Source: Thuidium tamariscinum
Taxonomy: Eukaryota; Streptophyta; Bryopsida; Hypnales; Thuidiaceae
Length of the DNA: 64,000 bases
Direction of reading: 5' to 3'
Assembly (NCBI GenBank): GCA_947034885.2
Contig: OX344749.2
Coordinates: forward strand, 28,783,501-28,847,500
Shown: positions 11,170 to 23,840 of the stretch, in pieces
Layout: each line of letters starts with the position of its first letter
Position numbering within the stretch: position 1 is the stretch's first letter
Program-made: the position numbers and the translations under genes
Notes under the pieces: generated by a model
Seen by the model: only the letters and a program-made list of their open reading frames with translations
Database searches by the model: none
Told to the model about the DNA's origin: nothing

Positions 11170-12081
11170 AGTCTCTCTTGCAGCAAGTATTTAAGAGTTG
11201 ATTGTCTTTTCAAGGGGAAACTAGATTCCTTTGAAACAATTTTTAGTTAATTTTTGGAGGAAGAAAAAGGAAATTGGTATCTATACCAAGTCATTTAATG
11301 TATTTTGGACCTTTGTGGAATTAGTTTGAATTTTTTTGTGAGTTGAAACACAATGGTCACCAAAGGCACCTACCTCCTTAAATGTATACTATTGATACAT
11401 AGAAGAAAGAAAAATGCACCTCTTTATAATGATCACTTTAAGAACATAGTTGCTTTTGAAGCTTGACTGCCTTACATTCTTTGCAATGAAGGTTTAGGTC
11501 AATGTTTGAGATTTTTTGAGTTTTACTAGCTATTTTCCTTTAATTCTCATATTGAACCCATTTTCCTAGTAGGAAGGCTAATTTTTTTCTCTGCTTTATA
11601 CTCCAAATATAAATCTTACAAATTTCTTCACTAATTATTTTTTAGTGTTTTCATATTGCAAACAAATTTTTTCCCAATTTCACCAATTAACAATGAACTC
11701 ACTAGTGATTCCCCTCAAACATTGGTTTAGGTATAGTGTACAATGTATTGTACATTGTTCAAGTGATACTTTTGGTCCAAATGTATATGTATTTTGAACA
11801 ATGTTGATTATTACTATATGAATCTATTATGTATTGAAGAACGTCGTAGGGTGAATAGGTAGAAAGAAGGGGACTCCAAGACAACTCCACTTGAAATCTT
11901 TCACCAAACTCTCAACCAAACTTTCAACTCAACTTTTCCAAAAAATGATATCAGAAACAAACATTATATAAAGAAATAAGCTACCAAAATTCACTATAAT
12001 CCAAAAATGTCTTGATTTGAACTTCAAATTGCTCCTAAACATTCAAAACAATTTGAATTGGCATTAAAATTTTACAACAAT
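11170..12081. other. AT-rich spacer
   Basis: No gene or clear element is recognised. The sequence is low in GC and has stops in all frames. Confidence 0.3.
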
Positions 12082-12296
12082 CACTAGTAGAAACCCCCAT
12101 TTAATGTGACAAGGCCAATTTTTCTTGACGGATTTTGTTAGGCATCAAAAGTAACAACCCATGTTTTTATGTCAACATTGATGTTGTGTTGAACGTTTTT
12201 ATTGACATAAAAACACAGGTTGTTACTTTTGATGCCTAGCAAAATCCGTCAAGAAAAATTAGGCCTTGTCACTTTAAACGGGGGTTTCTACTAGTG
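12082..12296. mobile_element. CACTA-type foldback MITE
   Basis: This 215-bp near-perfect palindrome starts CACTAGTAGAAACCCCCATT and ends GGGGTTTCTACTAGTG. It is flanked by the 3-bp direct repeat AAT (12079-12081 and 12297-12299). CACTA ends with a 3-bp duplication define the CACTA (CMC/EnSpm) group. The two arms pair along nearly their whole length around a short loop near 12,190. It has no coding capacity. Confidence 0.85.
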
Positions 12297-12299
12297 AAT

Positions 12300-13345
12300 A
12301 TCTACACTTTGAGGGAAACATAACCCAACAAACTTTATTGAAAAGAAGCATTGGATGAAGAAAAAAAAAGCCCCCAAAGTTGCAACCATTAAAATGCAAT
12401 TTGGTGAACTCAAATTGAACCCTTGAACTTTGAATGATTTCCAATAATTCAATACATCTTGGATTGACTTGAAAATTTTACCACACAAACTAGAAGAGAG
12501 AGTGCACATTTCAACTAGTTTTTATTAAAATCAGACACTAGATGCAAAAGTTATGGCACTTTAAATTAGACTTCCAAACTATATGAGGACACTTTTGGTC
12601 CCCTTGGACAGTGAGGTTAATTGAGAGTGTTGTTCTGGAAGGTCTAAGGAATGAACTTAGACCTACTTCTTGACCAGATTCACATTGCAAACATCACCCA
12701 TAAAACCAATTGCAAACAAACCAAAATATTATTTAATATACCACACATTCAGACAAATTTAGGTGTTGTAACTGGTCTTTGGAAACTTCGGAAACAACAT
12801 ACTTACTCGAAAACTTTCTAAACAGTAGAAACATAAACATTTTATAACCCTGGAATTCATAGCTAATTGAAAGGAGCTTGTAATTCATTTTATAGAAAAA
12901 TTTCCAAGTCGAGTGTTCATGATTACACCAAAAAACTGAGAAGAGAGAGAACAGAATCTCGATTCCTGGATATGGAGAGCTCTATCTTAAATAGAACTCA
13001 ACATTAACATTGCTGCCTTTCATCAACCTTAATGATTTCATAGTAATATGAATCCAAAGGTTTTCAGTTCGCCCTCTGACTCGCTCCTCCATTTTCTTTA
13101 CCCAAGGACAAGAACCCTTCTTTAGCTCTACTTAACGGAGCACTCTAAATGCTCCAAACTAAAATCATACTCCATACGGAAATGCTGAGAACTCTATCAC
13201 ACCCACTTTACAGAGGTGAGAGGCCTAGAACATCTACAGATGACATGTTCACCCTCCTTGAAACAGCAGGGAGAATTGACAGGGTCTCACTCAAGAGGGG
13301 CTCCAGTGGGCACAGAATGTCATGCCAATCCACGCTTCAGTCAAA
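12300..13345. other. Spacer and 3' flank of the quinone oxidoreductase gene
   Basis: AT-rich sequence without a credible exon. The last few hundred bases, which are less AT-rich, are the probable 3' UTR of the minus-strand gene that follows. Confidence 0.3.
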
Positions 13346-15860
13346 TCACTTAAACAAAGCATCAGGTATGAAAACCGTGGATCCTGTTGTTTTACGCCCT
13401 TCAAGATCGTCTTGCGCTTTGGCAGCCTGCGAAAGTGGATAGGTTGCATGCACGCGAATTTTGAGCGCTCCGTTTGCAATATTTGCAAATAAGTCTCTGG
13501 AGGACTCTTCCAGCTCCTCTCGTGTTGCAGTGTAGTGCAGCACTGAAGGTCTGGTGAGGAATAAGGCTTTCAAAGCTAAGGCAGATGTAAGGAGAGGTTC
13601 AGGAGCTCCAGAGGATTGCCCAAACGATACAAGATATCCTCGGACAGCCAAAGAATCCAATGAATCCTGAACATGTTGAATTCATGACACTCAGTTACTT
13701 AATTAGACAGGAGAAAACAATGGAATCTGTAAGCAGCTGAATTGAAAATCATCAGAACTTATCCAACATCTCATTCTAGAGCAGTTGGGATCACTCATCC
13801 ATCTCCACTGTAGACTCAAAACTTAAAAACGAATCAAATCGGTGAAGAGAAGTTCTATCAAATGGAGCTAGAAAGAATCTAAACAATTGAGCACAGGACT
13901 TTGCAAGGACTGTAAAGGGATTAACTTTTGTGTCCAGATTCTTCTTCACAAACAGATTCTCAAGAACACCACGCACATCTCGGAGATACAAATTGATCAC
14001 ACAGGAGCAAATCACTACTAGTAAAGGCTCTCCAGCCAGATATATCTGAACACTGTAACTGAAACTCAACCTTGATGGCATCAACAGAAGTCCAGTTTCC
14101 GAAGAGGTTGAAGAAATCCGAATTGAAAGAAATGAGAAACAAATAATTTTCCAGCCAAAAGGTTTTACCTGGAAAGTATCTTTGCCCACCGAGTCATAGA
14201 CTACCGAAACACCGGCTCCATTGGTAATCTCCTTCACTCTCTGCACAAGATTCTTGTCAGAGTACAGAATCACGTGATGCGCCCCGTCGGCCTTGGCCTT
14301 CTTCGCTTTCTCCTCCGTAGATACAACCCCAATGACAGTTGCACCTAAGCTGTTGGCCCACTGCACCAACAGGGAACCCGTTCCACCAGCGGCTGCGTGA
14401 ACAAGAACTGTATGCCCCTTTTCGACCTGATAACATTCATTCTCAAGAATTAGCCCCGAGAGAATGCTAATAATGCAACTAGAAGCCCATTTTGAACTTT
14501 CACATTAAGCTCTCCAAACCTCTAGAGAAACCATAGATATGATACTCATGAGGCAAAAAAAATCGTGTTTACGCAGAGAGGTGGAAATTCCGATTTCATT
14601 AATGCAGAAAGGCACAACTTCAAGAAGAGACCTTAAAAACTTTGCGGAGTAAAACTTGAGTTGTCAATCCTTTTAAAAAGACGGCAGCAGCAGTGACATC
14701 GTCCACTCCGTCAGGTATCTTCACTAGTTTCGCAGACGGTACTAACCTCTCTTCGGAGTAGGCGCCAAGCGGACCTGTATGCATGGATGTGTAATCAGCT
14801 TTGAAATCTCTGATCCTAAGGTAGGTGACGCCAAACGAGACAAAACATAAGACGCGATAATCACATTCGCATTACAAGGAAAGTGCAAAGTTTCTAAAAT
14901 CGTCATAAGCTTCAAAAATACACAATGCAAATGTGCAGAACCAATAGGAAGCGAAACATTTCGTGAGTCAAGGACGTCCACTTTAGCGGTACTCTACTGT
15001 CCACTTATCATTTCAACTTCAGAAATCCATAGAACATTGTTGGAGTGTCGGTCAAAACGACCTGCAATGTGATTCTCTTTCATTTGCACGGACTTTGATC
15101 TAAATTTTCAGCCCATATCCTCGCTCAGGTGGTTGAATTAGACAAAGCGTCACCAATAAGGTGGATTCCATTAGCGCAGAAACATCAAGAATTATCATTA
15201 CGAAGTACTCAAAAAAGAAACGCCAGGGTCACAATTGCGGCACAATTGAGCTTCCAGAACTCCATGTTAAAAGATGTTGAGAGAGCGAGGTCGATATTAT
15301 ACCTGCATAGGAAACCCTGTCTCCAACACGAACTTCTGTAACATCTGACGCCACTTCTTCCACAACACCAGCGGCCTCCATGCCTGTGTGGACATGATAT
15401 CTCCCATTGTCAATGTCATTACCGATCACAAAAGAAAGAAATTAAAAATACAAAAATTCGATAGGACCAAGATCCGGGGACACGAGATCAATGCATATAC
15501 CTGGAATAAAGGGAAGCTCCGCTTTGTACACGCCGCTTCTAAAGTAGGTATCGATCATGTTCAAGCCAATTGCGGTATGCTTCACCCTGGCTTGTCCAGG
15601 ACCGGGCTTTCCAACCTCCACATCCTCATATTTCAATTTCTGTCCATCACAGGGGAGGAAGAACTTCAGAAATCGAGCTATGACAAAACCCAAAACCCCA
15701 AAACTACTTACAATCTCGCATAACTTGATTGTTTCCGCAATGCTCAAATTGATTCTCTCAAATTGTGTTTCCTCCTTCAGAAATTCGAAGTGCGGTAAAG
15801 AGATGCAAGCATACTCACCTCGGTTCCACCCACTTCGAAGATTCTCACCGCCTTCACCAT
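13346..15860 (-). CDS. NADPH:quinone oxidoreductase, zeta-crystallin/TED2 type
   Basis: Medium-chain dehydrogenase/reductase that reduces quinones with NADPH; probably cytosolic, as no targeting peptide is apparent. Six exons on the minus strand: 15819-15860, 15501-15639, 15303-15383, 14632-14774, 14169-14426, 13346-13666. All introns are GT-AG and the total is 984 nt (327 aa), the usual family length. The N-terminus MVKAVRIFEVGGTE leads into a GroES-like fold (EDVEVGKPGPG, IGLNMIDTYFRSGVY). The nucleotide-binding loop HAAAGGTGS is at about residues 145-153, and VVYDSVGKDTF and SFGQSSG follow. It matches the Arabidopsis At5g61510 type nearly throughout. Zinc-binding cysteines of alcohol dehydrogenases are absent, as expected for this branch. 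The start was chosen because an upstream in-frame ATG would add sequence unlike the family. Confidence 0.92.
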
Positions 15861-18027
15861 GGCTGTCCTCTGAGCGATCGATTCTCAAACTCCAAAGCTG
15901 AAACAGCAACACACCTAAGAATGCCTCTGTGTTAGACCAGATTTATACAGGTAGAGTTCACGATTGATTGTCAGCAGTATGAACCCACTAATTTTAGAGC
16001 ACATGCGCGGAAGAAGCGAAGAGATTGCGTCATTTGCGTCTTTGCGATGCCAGCAACGAGTGCCTGCAGCAGCAATGGCAACTTCTCAAGGAGGTTCGTA
16101 AAGCATTTGGGCTGTACAGTTCAGTAAAGTGCCCTCCAACAAAGGTTGACGCCCCTGTTTGGAGCCTTCAGTTTCCGGCCGTGACGGCCAAGTGATGGCC
16201 CTCATGATCAGTTCGGTAAATTACAGACCCTTTTGAAGGAAAAAAAAAGATTTTGAGTAAAAATGAGTTTCTAATATAACTTAATTATGTTGGATTTAGA
16301 TCAAGGAAGAACTTATTATGGAGGTTAAATCACAGTTTTGTAATGAAGTTATGGTATTTTTACACTTGGTGAGAGGGGTGTTGTTTGCAATATGAATCTA
16401 GTCCACAAGTATGTCTAGATTCATTCCTAAGACTTTCAATAGCAACACTTCTTAGCACTAAGTGAAAGCATACCTTTAGGCCTTTTACCATTGTTGATCA
16501 ATATAATTCCATTGGATGTTGGGAAACAATAATTGGTTAAAAATGGTGCTTCAAGGTTATTAAAAAATTGAACTAAAACTCAATAGGTGTCAAGTAGAGT
16601 AATTACAATGCAATCTTTGTGGAGTTCATCAATGTCATCCGGAGTGAGCATTTTCTTACAATGACAACATTCTTGTGAAAGAAGTGTGCAATCTTAGTGA
16701 AGAAAAGCAATGTTGAGAGTTGCTACTTCGATTTTTGGTGTTCTAGATTCAAGTCGTGCATATGAAAAGGTAGTTCAAGTTCTTGGTGGAGGGAAATTAC
16801 AACATGCAATTCCAACACCAAAAATCAAGGTAGAGCCCACAACATCTAAGCACCCAAGAATTCTCTATAGTTCAATAGTCAAAGATCGTAGCCCCAATTT
16901 ACAACATTGTAGTCCCAACTTACAATAGTGCAACCCCAAGTTGTAGCTTTACATCTACTAATAGCTTGCTATAAGGAGGCCTCTCAATCAAATGGATATA
17001 GTATTTCATGCACAAACAAGAGGAGTAATGAGATATTTTAAAACAAGAAGTAGAGAAGTAGAGATGACAATGACAATGGAAGAGAAGACCAATAATGAAC
17101 TTAGCAACTAAAGTGAAGACAATGAAGGTGACTTTTGTAGAATGAGAGAAGTCCAAGAAAAAGCTATAAAAAAAAGACTATTGCAACCAAGAAAACAGAA
17201 AAAGGAAAGAAAAAAATACCATCATTCTTAAAGCTCCTAGGTTACAAGAGCAATGAGTATACATAAAGGGACAATACCAAAAAAGAAAATTCACCCTTGA
17301 AAATGGAGAGGCTAGTGCCACTGGATTTTGGAGCAAAAAAGAAGGACCCCGCACAATCCATGTTACATACAAAACAAGACAAGTGTCCAAACAAGCAAAG
17401 GTAACCATCCCATCTTCTTTCATGAATCCTTTGGTACATATCACTTACAAGATGCTACTAGCCTCCAAAGCATACCTCCAAAATCACAAGTAGAGAAGAA
17501 AGGGGGGCTTAGACAAATAAATCCCTTCAATTAGCAATTTTAGTAATAGAAGATACAAAATCCAAGAAGTTAGTGATTTTTATAAAATACCTAGAACTAG
17601 CTTGGTAAATCTTGTTGACGAAAGAAAGATATCAAGAACAATAGGGTAACAATGTATTGCTTTATCAAACTTGACGAAGTAGCCCTATTAGAATGTTTAG
17701 ATAATATATCAGTTTAGGATCTTCTACTAGCAACCATAGATTTGAGAGAGAAAGTCTTTGAGATGGTTTAAGGAAGATCAAATCCATTTACCACTGGTAT
17801 ACTTGGAGCAAGTTGGTTGAAATCACTACAAGAGAAAAGAGTGTTTTAAGTATAGTCCTAGAGATAAGATTTTAAGTAATGACCTTTTTAGGAGATTTTA
17901 AGTAAGAAATACATGTCTTTCTAGTAAGAAAATTGACCATTTGTGAGGACTTGATAGTGATAAAATTTCATTAAAAAAATGAAGTTGACACCATCTTCAA
18001 TGTTAAAAAGTGCTTATGCAAAGGAGC
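15861..18027. other. Promoter of the quinone oxidoreductase gene, then AT-rich spacer
   Basis: 15861 to about 16,150 is the likely 5' flank of the minus-strand gene. From there to 18,027 the sequence is AT-rich, with no recognisable exon. From about 17,900 onward it belongs to an interspersed repeat whose sister copy lies at about 42,780-43,260. Confidence 0.35.
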
Positions 18028-18730
18028 CATTAGGAGGGATTTGAGGGCTCTGGAAGCCTATGAGTTCCCACAGCCCGAAATCGCGAAAACAGCCGTGGGA
18101 ACGCAGTTCTGCAGGAATCCGACGTGGTCGAGACCGTGCCACGTCATCGACTTTTTTTTTGGACTTTTTTTCATATTTCAGGACCCAAAATTTATTTATT
18201 TATTTATTTTTTTGAAAATGCTGACCAGCAGCCTGCCGTTCCCAGGCCAATTTCGGGAACAGTCTCGAAACGGCCCTTTGCAGCCCTCAAATCCTTCCTA
18301 ATGCCTATTTTTATGGACCCAAAGGACATAAGATATTGTATTTTTAGATGCCCCATTGTAGGCATATGCCTACCTAATGTAGTAATAGACCATAAAAATT
18401 TCAACTTTAGATTATTCAAATTAGGCACACCAAACATAGTGAAAACCTCTAAACCTCAAAGTGTGACAAATTATGAATATTTATCTATAATTTCTCAAAT
18501 TTTCATTTTATTTTATAAAACTAAGGGATGTGAATACCATCAAATTTGGTAGTTTCTCTAATTATTTCATGTTCTTAAAACTTGAGATTCTAAATTTGTA
18601 GCAAATAACAATAGTGTCACTCTAATTGTGATGATAAATAGGACAAGTGTTTCTTGCAATGACCCTCCATTACAAAATTTTCTATCTTCCATAAATGTAG
18701 GGCTCCAGAGAAACAAATCCTTACTTCTAA
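17930..18730. repeat. Interspersed repeat B, copy 1 (carries a MITE)
   Basis: Shares a run of landmarks with 42,780-43,260, in the same order and orientation: a GATAAAATTTCATTAAAAAAATG-like segment, an ATCTTCAATGTT segment, a TAGACCATAAAAATTTCAA-like segment and CAAAGTGTGACAAATTA. The main difference is a 276-bp MITE present here and absent there. The repeat has no recognised coding content; its outer limits are approximate. Confidence 0.6.
18028..18303. mobile_element. MITE family C (CATTAGG ends), copy 1
   Basis: The left end reads CATTAGGAGGGATTTGAGGG and the inverted right end CATTAGGAAGGATTTGAGGG. The 276-bp element sits inside repeat B, and the sister repeat at 42,780-43,260 lacks it. 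Its GC content is above that of its surroundings. A second, more diverged copy in opposite orientation lies at 44105-44379. The superfamily is not clear from the ends; a 3-bp GCC duplication is possible. Confidence 0.7.
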
Positions 18731-18945
18731 ATCTTCAAGGGAAAATATAAAATGCCAGATTATTTTAGCCTATATGAGAAAGATGCCACCAAGGCCATGC
18801 AACCTAGTACATAAATGACATAATTTCTTTTTTTCAAGCAAACGGACCATCTCCTTATCAATGCAAAAATAAAATAAACAAAAGCCCAACTCAAATTAAG
18901 AGATTAGCATTTGACAATTTAGAATGGAGAATTGCTATTGAATAT

Positions 18946-19171
18946 AAGCTTAGGAGTGTGAACTTAGGAGTGTAGATCCATGAGCCTAGAAGACTATACA
19001 CCTACATTATCAAAATCTTTATTAAAGAAACCTTCTATGATTATAGTGAATTGTATTAAAGACATCTATATTATAGGTGTTTATATTAAAAACACCTTCA
19101 ATGTTATAGTATATATACTTATATATATGCTCAAGGCTCACATGCTAACATTTTTATACTCACATACTAAC
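18946..19171. mobile_element. MITE family D, copy 1 (diverged)
   Basis: The right end, inverted, reads GTTAGTATGTGAGTATAAAA, closely like the ends of 48838-49061. The inside shares TATAGGTGTTTATATTAAAA-type sequence with that copy. The left end is poorly preserved. It is non-coding and about 226 bp long. Confidence 0.5.
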
Positions 19172-19912
19172 ACCATTGATTTTAGATGGGCACAAATTCT
19201 TATATTATCCTAAAAGTCATTCAAAAAGAAAGGACAACAAAGTTAGATATCATATCCTTATTTTCACACACCAATGGGCAACCATGCACTTTAAGCACGA
19301 CTTTAATCCCTCAAGGACCAAGGGGATATAATGTGTCCTCCTCGGAGAGATCACTTCTTATAATTTAAGGTATACACTTGAGTTAAGAGGGTATTTTATG
19401 TAGGGCTAATTACACTAATAGAAGCCCTTGATTTTGTGGATGTTTGTAGAAAGCAAAAATGTTTTTTGAAACATAAGCAAGAAGATGTTGTTACAACCAT
19501 GGAAGACACAATTCAATTGGATGTTGTAAAAAACACGTGGATGTCATAAGCAAAATAAGGTAATGTTCTATTTGACAGTGATGTTTTAAGAGATATAAGA
19601 AAATACAATTACATTTTGTACAATGTCCAAGAAAACTCATGGAACTGACACATTTGCAAGGGTTTTTGATTTAACTCCAACTAAGTTTATAAAAGTTACT
19701 GTGGTCTTAGGTAGTTAGGTAAAACCTTGACCAAATGTGAAAATATAGAAGAAAGGAAGCCATGTGGCTTGCTTTTAAAAGAAAAGAAATCAATGGATGT
19801 ATACTGTGAATGAAAGGAGCAAGTCTATAGACTAGTGGATGGTAGAAAGTATAGTAGGGTCCCAATCAAAATGGTGTTTTGGGATCTGTAGTGAAAACAA
19901 TTTTAGCTCTGT
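19172..19912. other. AT-rich spacer
   Basis: No gene seen. Short open frames are not supported by any recognisable motif. Confidence 0.3.
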
Positions 19913-20640
19913 CAACTTTAAGAGCCTCTCAAGACCTCAAAAATTGATATTTTCCTATGAATTTTCTTACAACATCATTTGTAAGTGAATAACATGCATG
20001 CTAAATTTCAATGCCGAGAGATCTACACAAAAAAAGATATTCAAAATTTACCAACATGTGTAGCAGTGAAAAACATTTCACTACTTTCAACTTTGACACC
20101 CTTCTAAGGATTGAGTTTTTTCTTTTGCCATTAAAATTTTGGCATGAAATGAACTCTATGTTTTGAATATGTGTGAAAAATTTCAAGGTCAAAAGATTAA
20201 TTTAAAAAAAGATATTTGAAATCTCCCAATATGTATAGTTTTGAGAAAATTTCACAATTGCCAACTTTGACACCCTCCCAAGGGCTGAAAAATTAGTTTC
20301 TTACCATGAATTTTTTTTGTGAAGTCATATCTATATTGATAATATGTGTTCTAAATTTCAAGTTCAAAAGACTTACCCACTAAAAAGAGATCTAAAATCT
20401 CCCCAACATGTGTAGTTGTGAGGGTGAGTTCACTATTGCCAACTTTGACACCTTCCCAAAGGCTGAAAATTTGTCTCTTGACCATGAAAGTTTTTGCATG
20501 AGATCATTTCTATGTTGATAATTTTTGTTTCAAATTTCAAATTCAAAAGACTTATCCAAAAAAAGATATTCAAAATCTTCCAACATATGTAGTTGTGAGT
20601 ATGAGCTGAGTTTTTACATTTGTGTCAAACTTTGACCCAC
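19913..20640. repeat. Diverged tandem repeat, period about 176 bp
   Basis: The landmark CAACTTTGACACC or a close variant occurs at about 19913, 20088, 20262, 20440 and 20625, with spacings of 174-185 bp. Each unit also carries a GATATTCAAAATCTTCC-like block and an ACATGTGTAGTTGTGAG-like block. An inverted partial unit follows at about 20,655-20,790. Units differ widely, so the array is old. Confidence 0.7.
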
Positions 20641-20789
20641 AAAATGACACTATACTAAGGGCTCAAAAACTCACCCTCACAACTATTCATGTTGGGGAGA
20701 TATTAGATATCTTTTTAGTGGATAAGTCTTTTGAATTTGAAATTTAGAACACATATTATTAACATAGAGATGACTTCACAAAAAGAAAT

Positions 20790-21605
20790 GTATGTTGATT
20801 TGAGATGACGTGGGAAAAAAATTCAAAATGTTCTACTATGTAGATTGCAAGATATTAGCATTTGAATTGATAAAAATTATTTTTTGACCCTCCAAAAAAC
20901 AAGGAGCTATACTTTACAAGGTTACCTTTGTAAGAAAAAATTTCCATGTTGTTGGTGCTATTTTGGATTCTTTTTTAAAGGCAAGCAGTCTACATGCTTG
21001 AAAATTAGAAGATCATTTGGAATTGTATAACACATAGGAAAAAAATAATAAGTAGAAAGAAGTAGAGAATAATCCAAAAAAATACATTGTTAAGAATTTA
21101 GTTATGGAATTTTAAAAAATCAATTCCAATGGTTTTATTGTTTTAATAAACAATCTAAATCTAAAAAATAAATTTTTTTCAAGATAAATTGAAAACTTGA
21201 GTTAAGTAAAGAACTTCAAAGTTTATTTCAAAGAAGAAAATCTAGAACTACTTGAAACCAAAACTCATAACTTTCATCTCATTGATCAAAATGGAATGAT
21301 TCAAAAAGATTTCCTCATGTGTATAAATTTGAAAAAACAATTCCAAATTTTTGTTTTTGAAAAAAATGATTTTTGTTTATTTGCCCAGATTGCTTGATTA
21401 AAAAAAAGTTACATATCATACAAGAATTTTTTAACCATGTACTCATGTAGTCAAAGTTTTTGAAAAGTGATAGGTTTTAAGAAAAATCCTTGTTTTCATA
21501 TAGCTTGAAAATTTCAAAGAAAAAAAAAATTCCATTTATAGTGAGTTGCCTAAAATCGCTATGTTGCCAAAACAACACAACTTCAATTGGTCCTTAAAGG
21601 TTTAA
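20790..21605 (-). mobile_element. TTAA element family, inverted partial copy
   Basis: Read on the minus strand it begins at TTAA (21602-21605) and follows the 26616-27626 element block for block: the ATAGC(A/G)ATTTT...GGCAA segment, the GAGATGAAAG segment, the TCAAGCATGTAG segment and the ATCTTGCAATCTACAT segment. The far end is lost and merges with the tandem array at about 20,790. It has no coding capacity. Confidence 0.6.
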
Positions 21606-22199
21606 ACAAGAATTGTATTCAAAGTAGATTGTTCGAAAAAAATGGCCATATGTTTGATACATCTACATGTTTGCAACAACATTTGAAACAACATTTGAAA
21701 CAATGTCTATACTAATATTTGAGATTTACAATGGTTAAGTTTCTTCATTGCAATTATCCCATATCTTTTGTCTCCACAAGGGCGGACCATAAATATAAAT
21801 ATGACCTCTTTCATCTTCATTCTTACAAATAAATAATAAACTAATAATTAAATAACTAATAAATTCAACTGTCAATTCGGACAAAGATGCACGTTAGCAA
21901 GTCTTCCTCTCACTCCTTTGCCACCGTGGATTTTTTTTCACGTCACTTATTTTAAAAAACTATTTTCCAGGGATTAATTAAATAGTTGAAATAATGGCTA
22001 GAAAAAAAAATTAGATGAAATTTTTTCAGATGAATGATAAATTTTTACATGAAATGCTTTTGGATGATTATAATTTTTTAATTTTTTTAATCAACTTTCA
22101 AGAATGTTGACGAAAACAAATTAAGATCATGGAGTTGATTTATTCACTAAAAAAATTCTATTCCATGAATCATTTGTATTTTGTGAAATGAATGGTGAA
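21606..22199. other. AT-rich spacer
   Basis: No gene seen in this stretch. Confidence 0.3.
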
Positions 22200-23108
22200 G
22201 GGAAGCTCTTTATATACACATACAGAGGTAGGAGGTCAAGCAACCCATATGGAATATATGAATTCTTAAAGTTGTAAGAGCTCATAGTTAAATTAAAAAT
22301 CCAAAATTTTGTATTAAAATTAATATTTTAGACCTCATTTAAGTATAGTAGAATGTCTTTTTTCAAAAATATTTGAACTAAGACTATTTAGAATATAAAT
22401 TGAAGTTTCAAGTCCAAAAATTTGTTTGACATTTCAAGTTTCCAATCAGAAGTTATGGACAGATTTCAAAGAGGAAGTTTCAAAAAATATAATAAGAACA
22501 ATTTCAAACACCTCTTTGAAATTTCGTAACTTTTAATTGGAAACTTGAAATGTTAAAAGAATTTTTGTATGCAAAACTTGAGTTCATTTTCTAACTCAAT
22601 TGTTGATTCACATTAGGTTAGAAATAAGAATTGTGTTGAAAATAAGACTTCAAACCTCATTTAGGCGTAGAAGAATGTGTTTTTTCAAAAAAACTTGAAC
22701 TAATCTTAGTTAGAAAATCAACTCAAGTTTTGCATACAAAAATTCTTTTAACATTTCAAGTTTTCAATCAAAAGTTATGAAATTTCAAAGAGGTGTTTGA
22801 AAGTGTTCTTGTTATATTTTTTGAAACTTCCTTTATGAAATTTGTCCATAACTTCTGATTGGAAACTTAAAATGTCAAACAAATTTTTGAACGTGAAACT
22901 CTAATTTATATTCTAACTAGTTTTAGTTCAAATGTTTTTGAAAAAAGACATTCTATTATGCTTAAATGAGGTTTAAAATCTTAATTTTATTACAAAATTA
23001 TGGATTTCTAATTTCACTATGAGCTCTCACAACTTCAAGAGTTCATATATCCCATATGGGTTGGTCGACCGCCTACCACTCCACATATATAGAGGGAGTT
23101 TTTCTCCC
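22200..23108. mobile_element. Large foldback element (about 0.9 kb palindrome)
   Basis: Two arms of about 400 bp (roughly 22,205-22,610 and 22,700-23,105) are reverse complements with modest divergence, separated by a loop of about 90 bp near 22,650. Outer ends begin AAGGGA. Matching landmarks include CCCATATGG near each tip, AGAGCTCATAG and CAATCAGAAGTTATGGACA. It contains no open frame of note. The long inverted arms suggest a foldback or Mutator-like non-autonomous element. I did not find a target duplication. Confidence 0.8.
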
Positions 23109-23840
23109 TTAAAGACAAATAATGTTAAGGTGTTGATAGTGAATGGTTAAATATTGCAATGACGTATAATTCCTTATAGAGTTAGTAAATGATAGTTACA
23201 TCATTTTGTATCTAAAATAAAAATTGTATAAAAAAATTTATTGGATTTCAACGAAGACATTAACCTTGTTTGTCAAAATTGATTGAGAAATTCACAAGGA
23301 TTTGACAGACATTACAATATTAACTGCATTGACAACAAGCAAAATTTCACAAGTTGTGACTCAAGTTGTGACTGTCATTTCGGACATGTGGCTCTCATTT
23401 CGGACACTATTCAATCAAAATTTCTGTAAATTAGGGCCCATTTCCCTTGTAGTAGTAATCCACAACTTCCAAAACACTTCACACACTTCAAATAAACAAA
23501 TAATCTATGCTCTAGTTAGAAGTAATGAAGTTCTGATGACGTTAAAGTTCAATTTTGACAAACTATAATGGATGACAAAAGAAACAAGACATAATGTATT
23601 TTTTGAAATAGAATTACTATTAACAATCAAGCTCAGACCAAAAGAATAAGAACTACGAGATGTGTTGTCAAGACTGAAGAGTTCTTTACCCTCGAGTCCA
23701 TTATAAACCATAATCTAAAATAAAAGGAACTAAAAGGTCATACTTTAATATTATTCCAAAGTATGAAGAACTAGCTCTAGAACTATGTCAAGGCATGTCT
23801 TTAACATGATTTTGTTGTCTAAGAAGCTTCTTCTATCTTC
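23109..23840. other. AT-rich spacer
   Basis: No credible gene; small open frames on both strands show no recognisable motif. Confidence 0.3.

Noticed and set aside
11735-11760. Small TGTACAATG-type palindrome
   Set aside because: Too short and isolated in AT-rich sequence to call a site.
16068-16099. Short ATG frame upstream of the quinone oxidoreductase
   Set aside because: Stops after a few codons and is on the opposite strand to the gene; no support.
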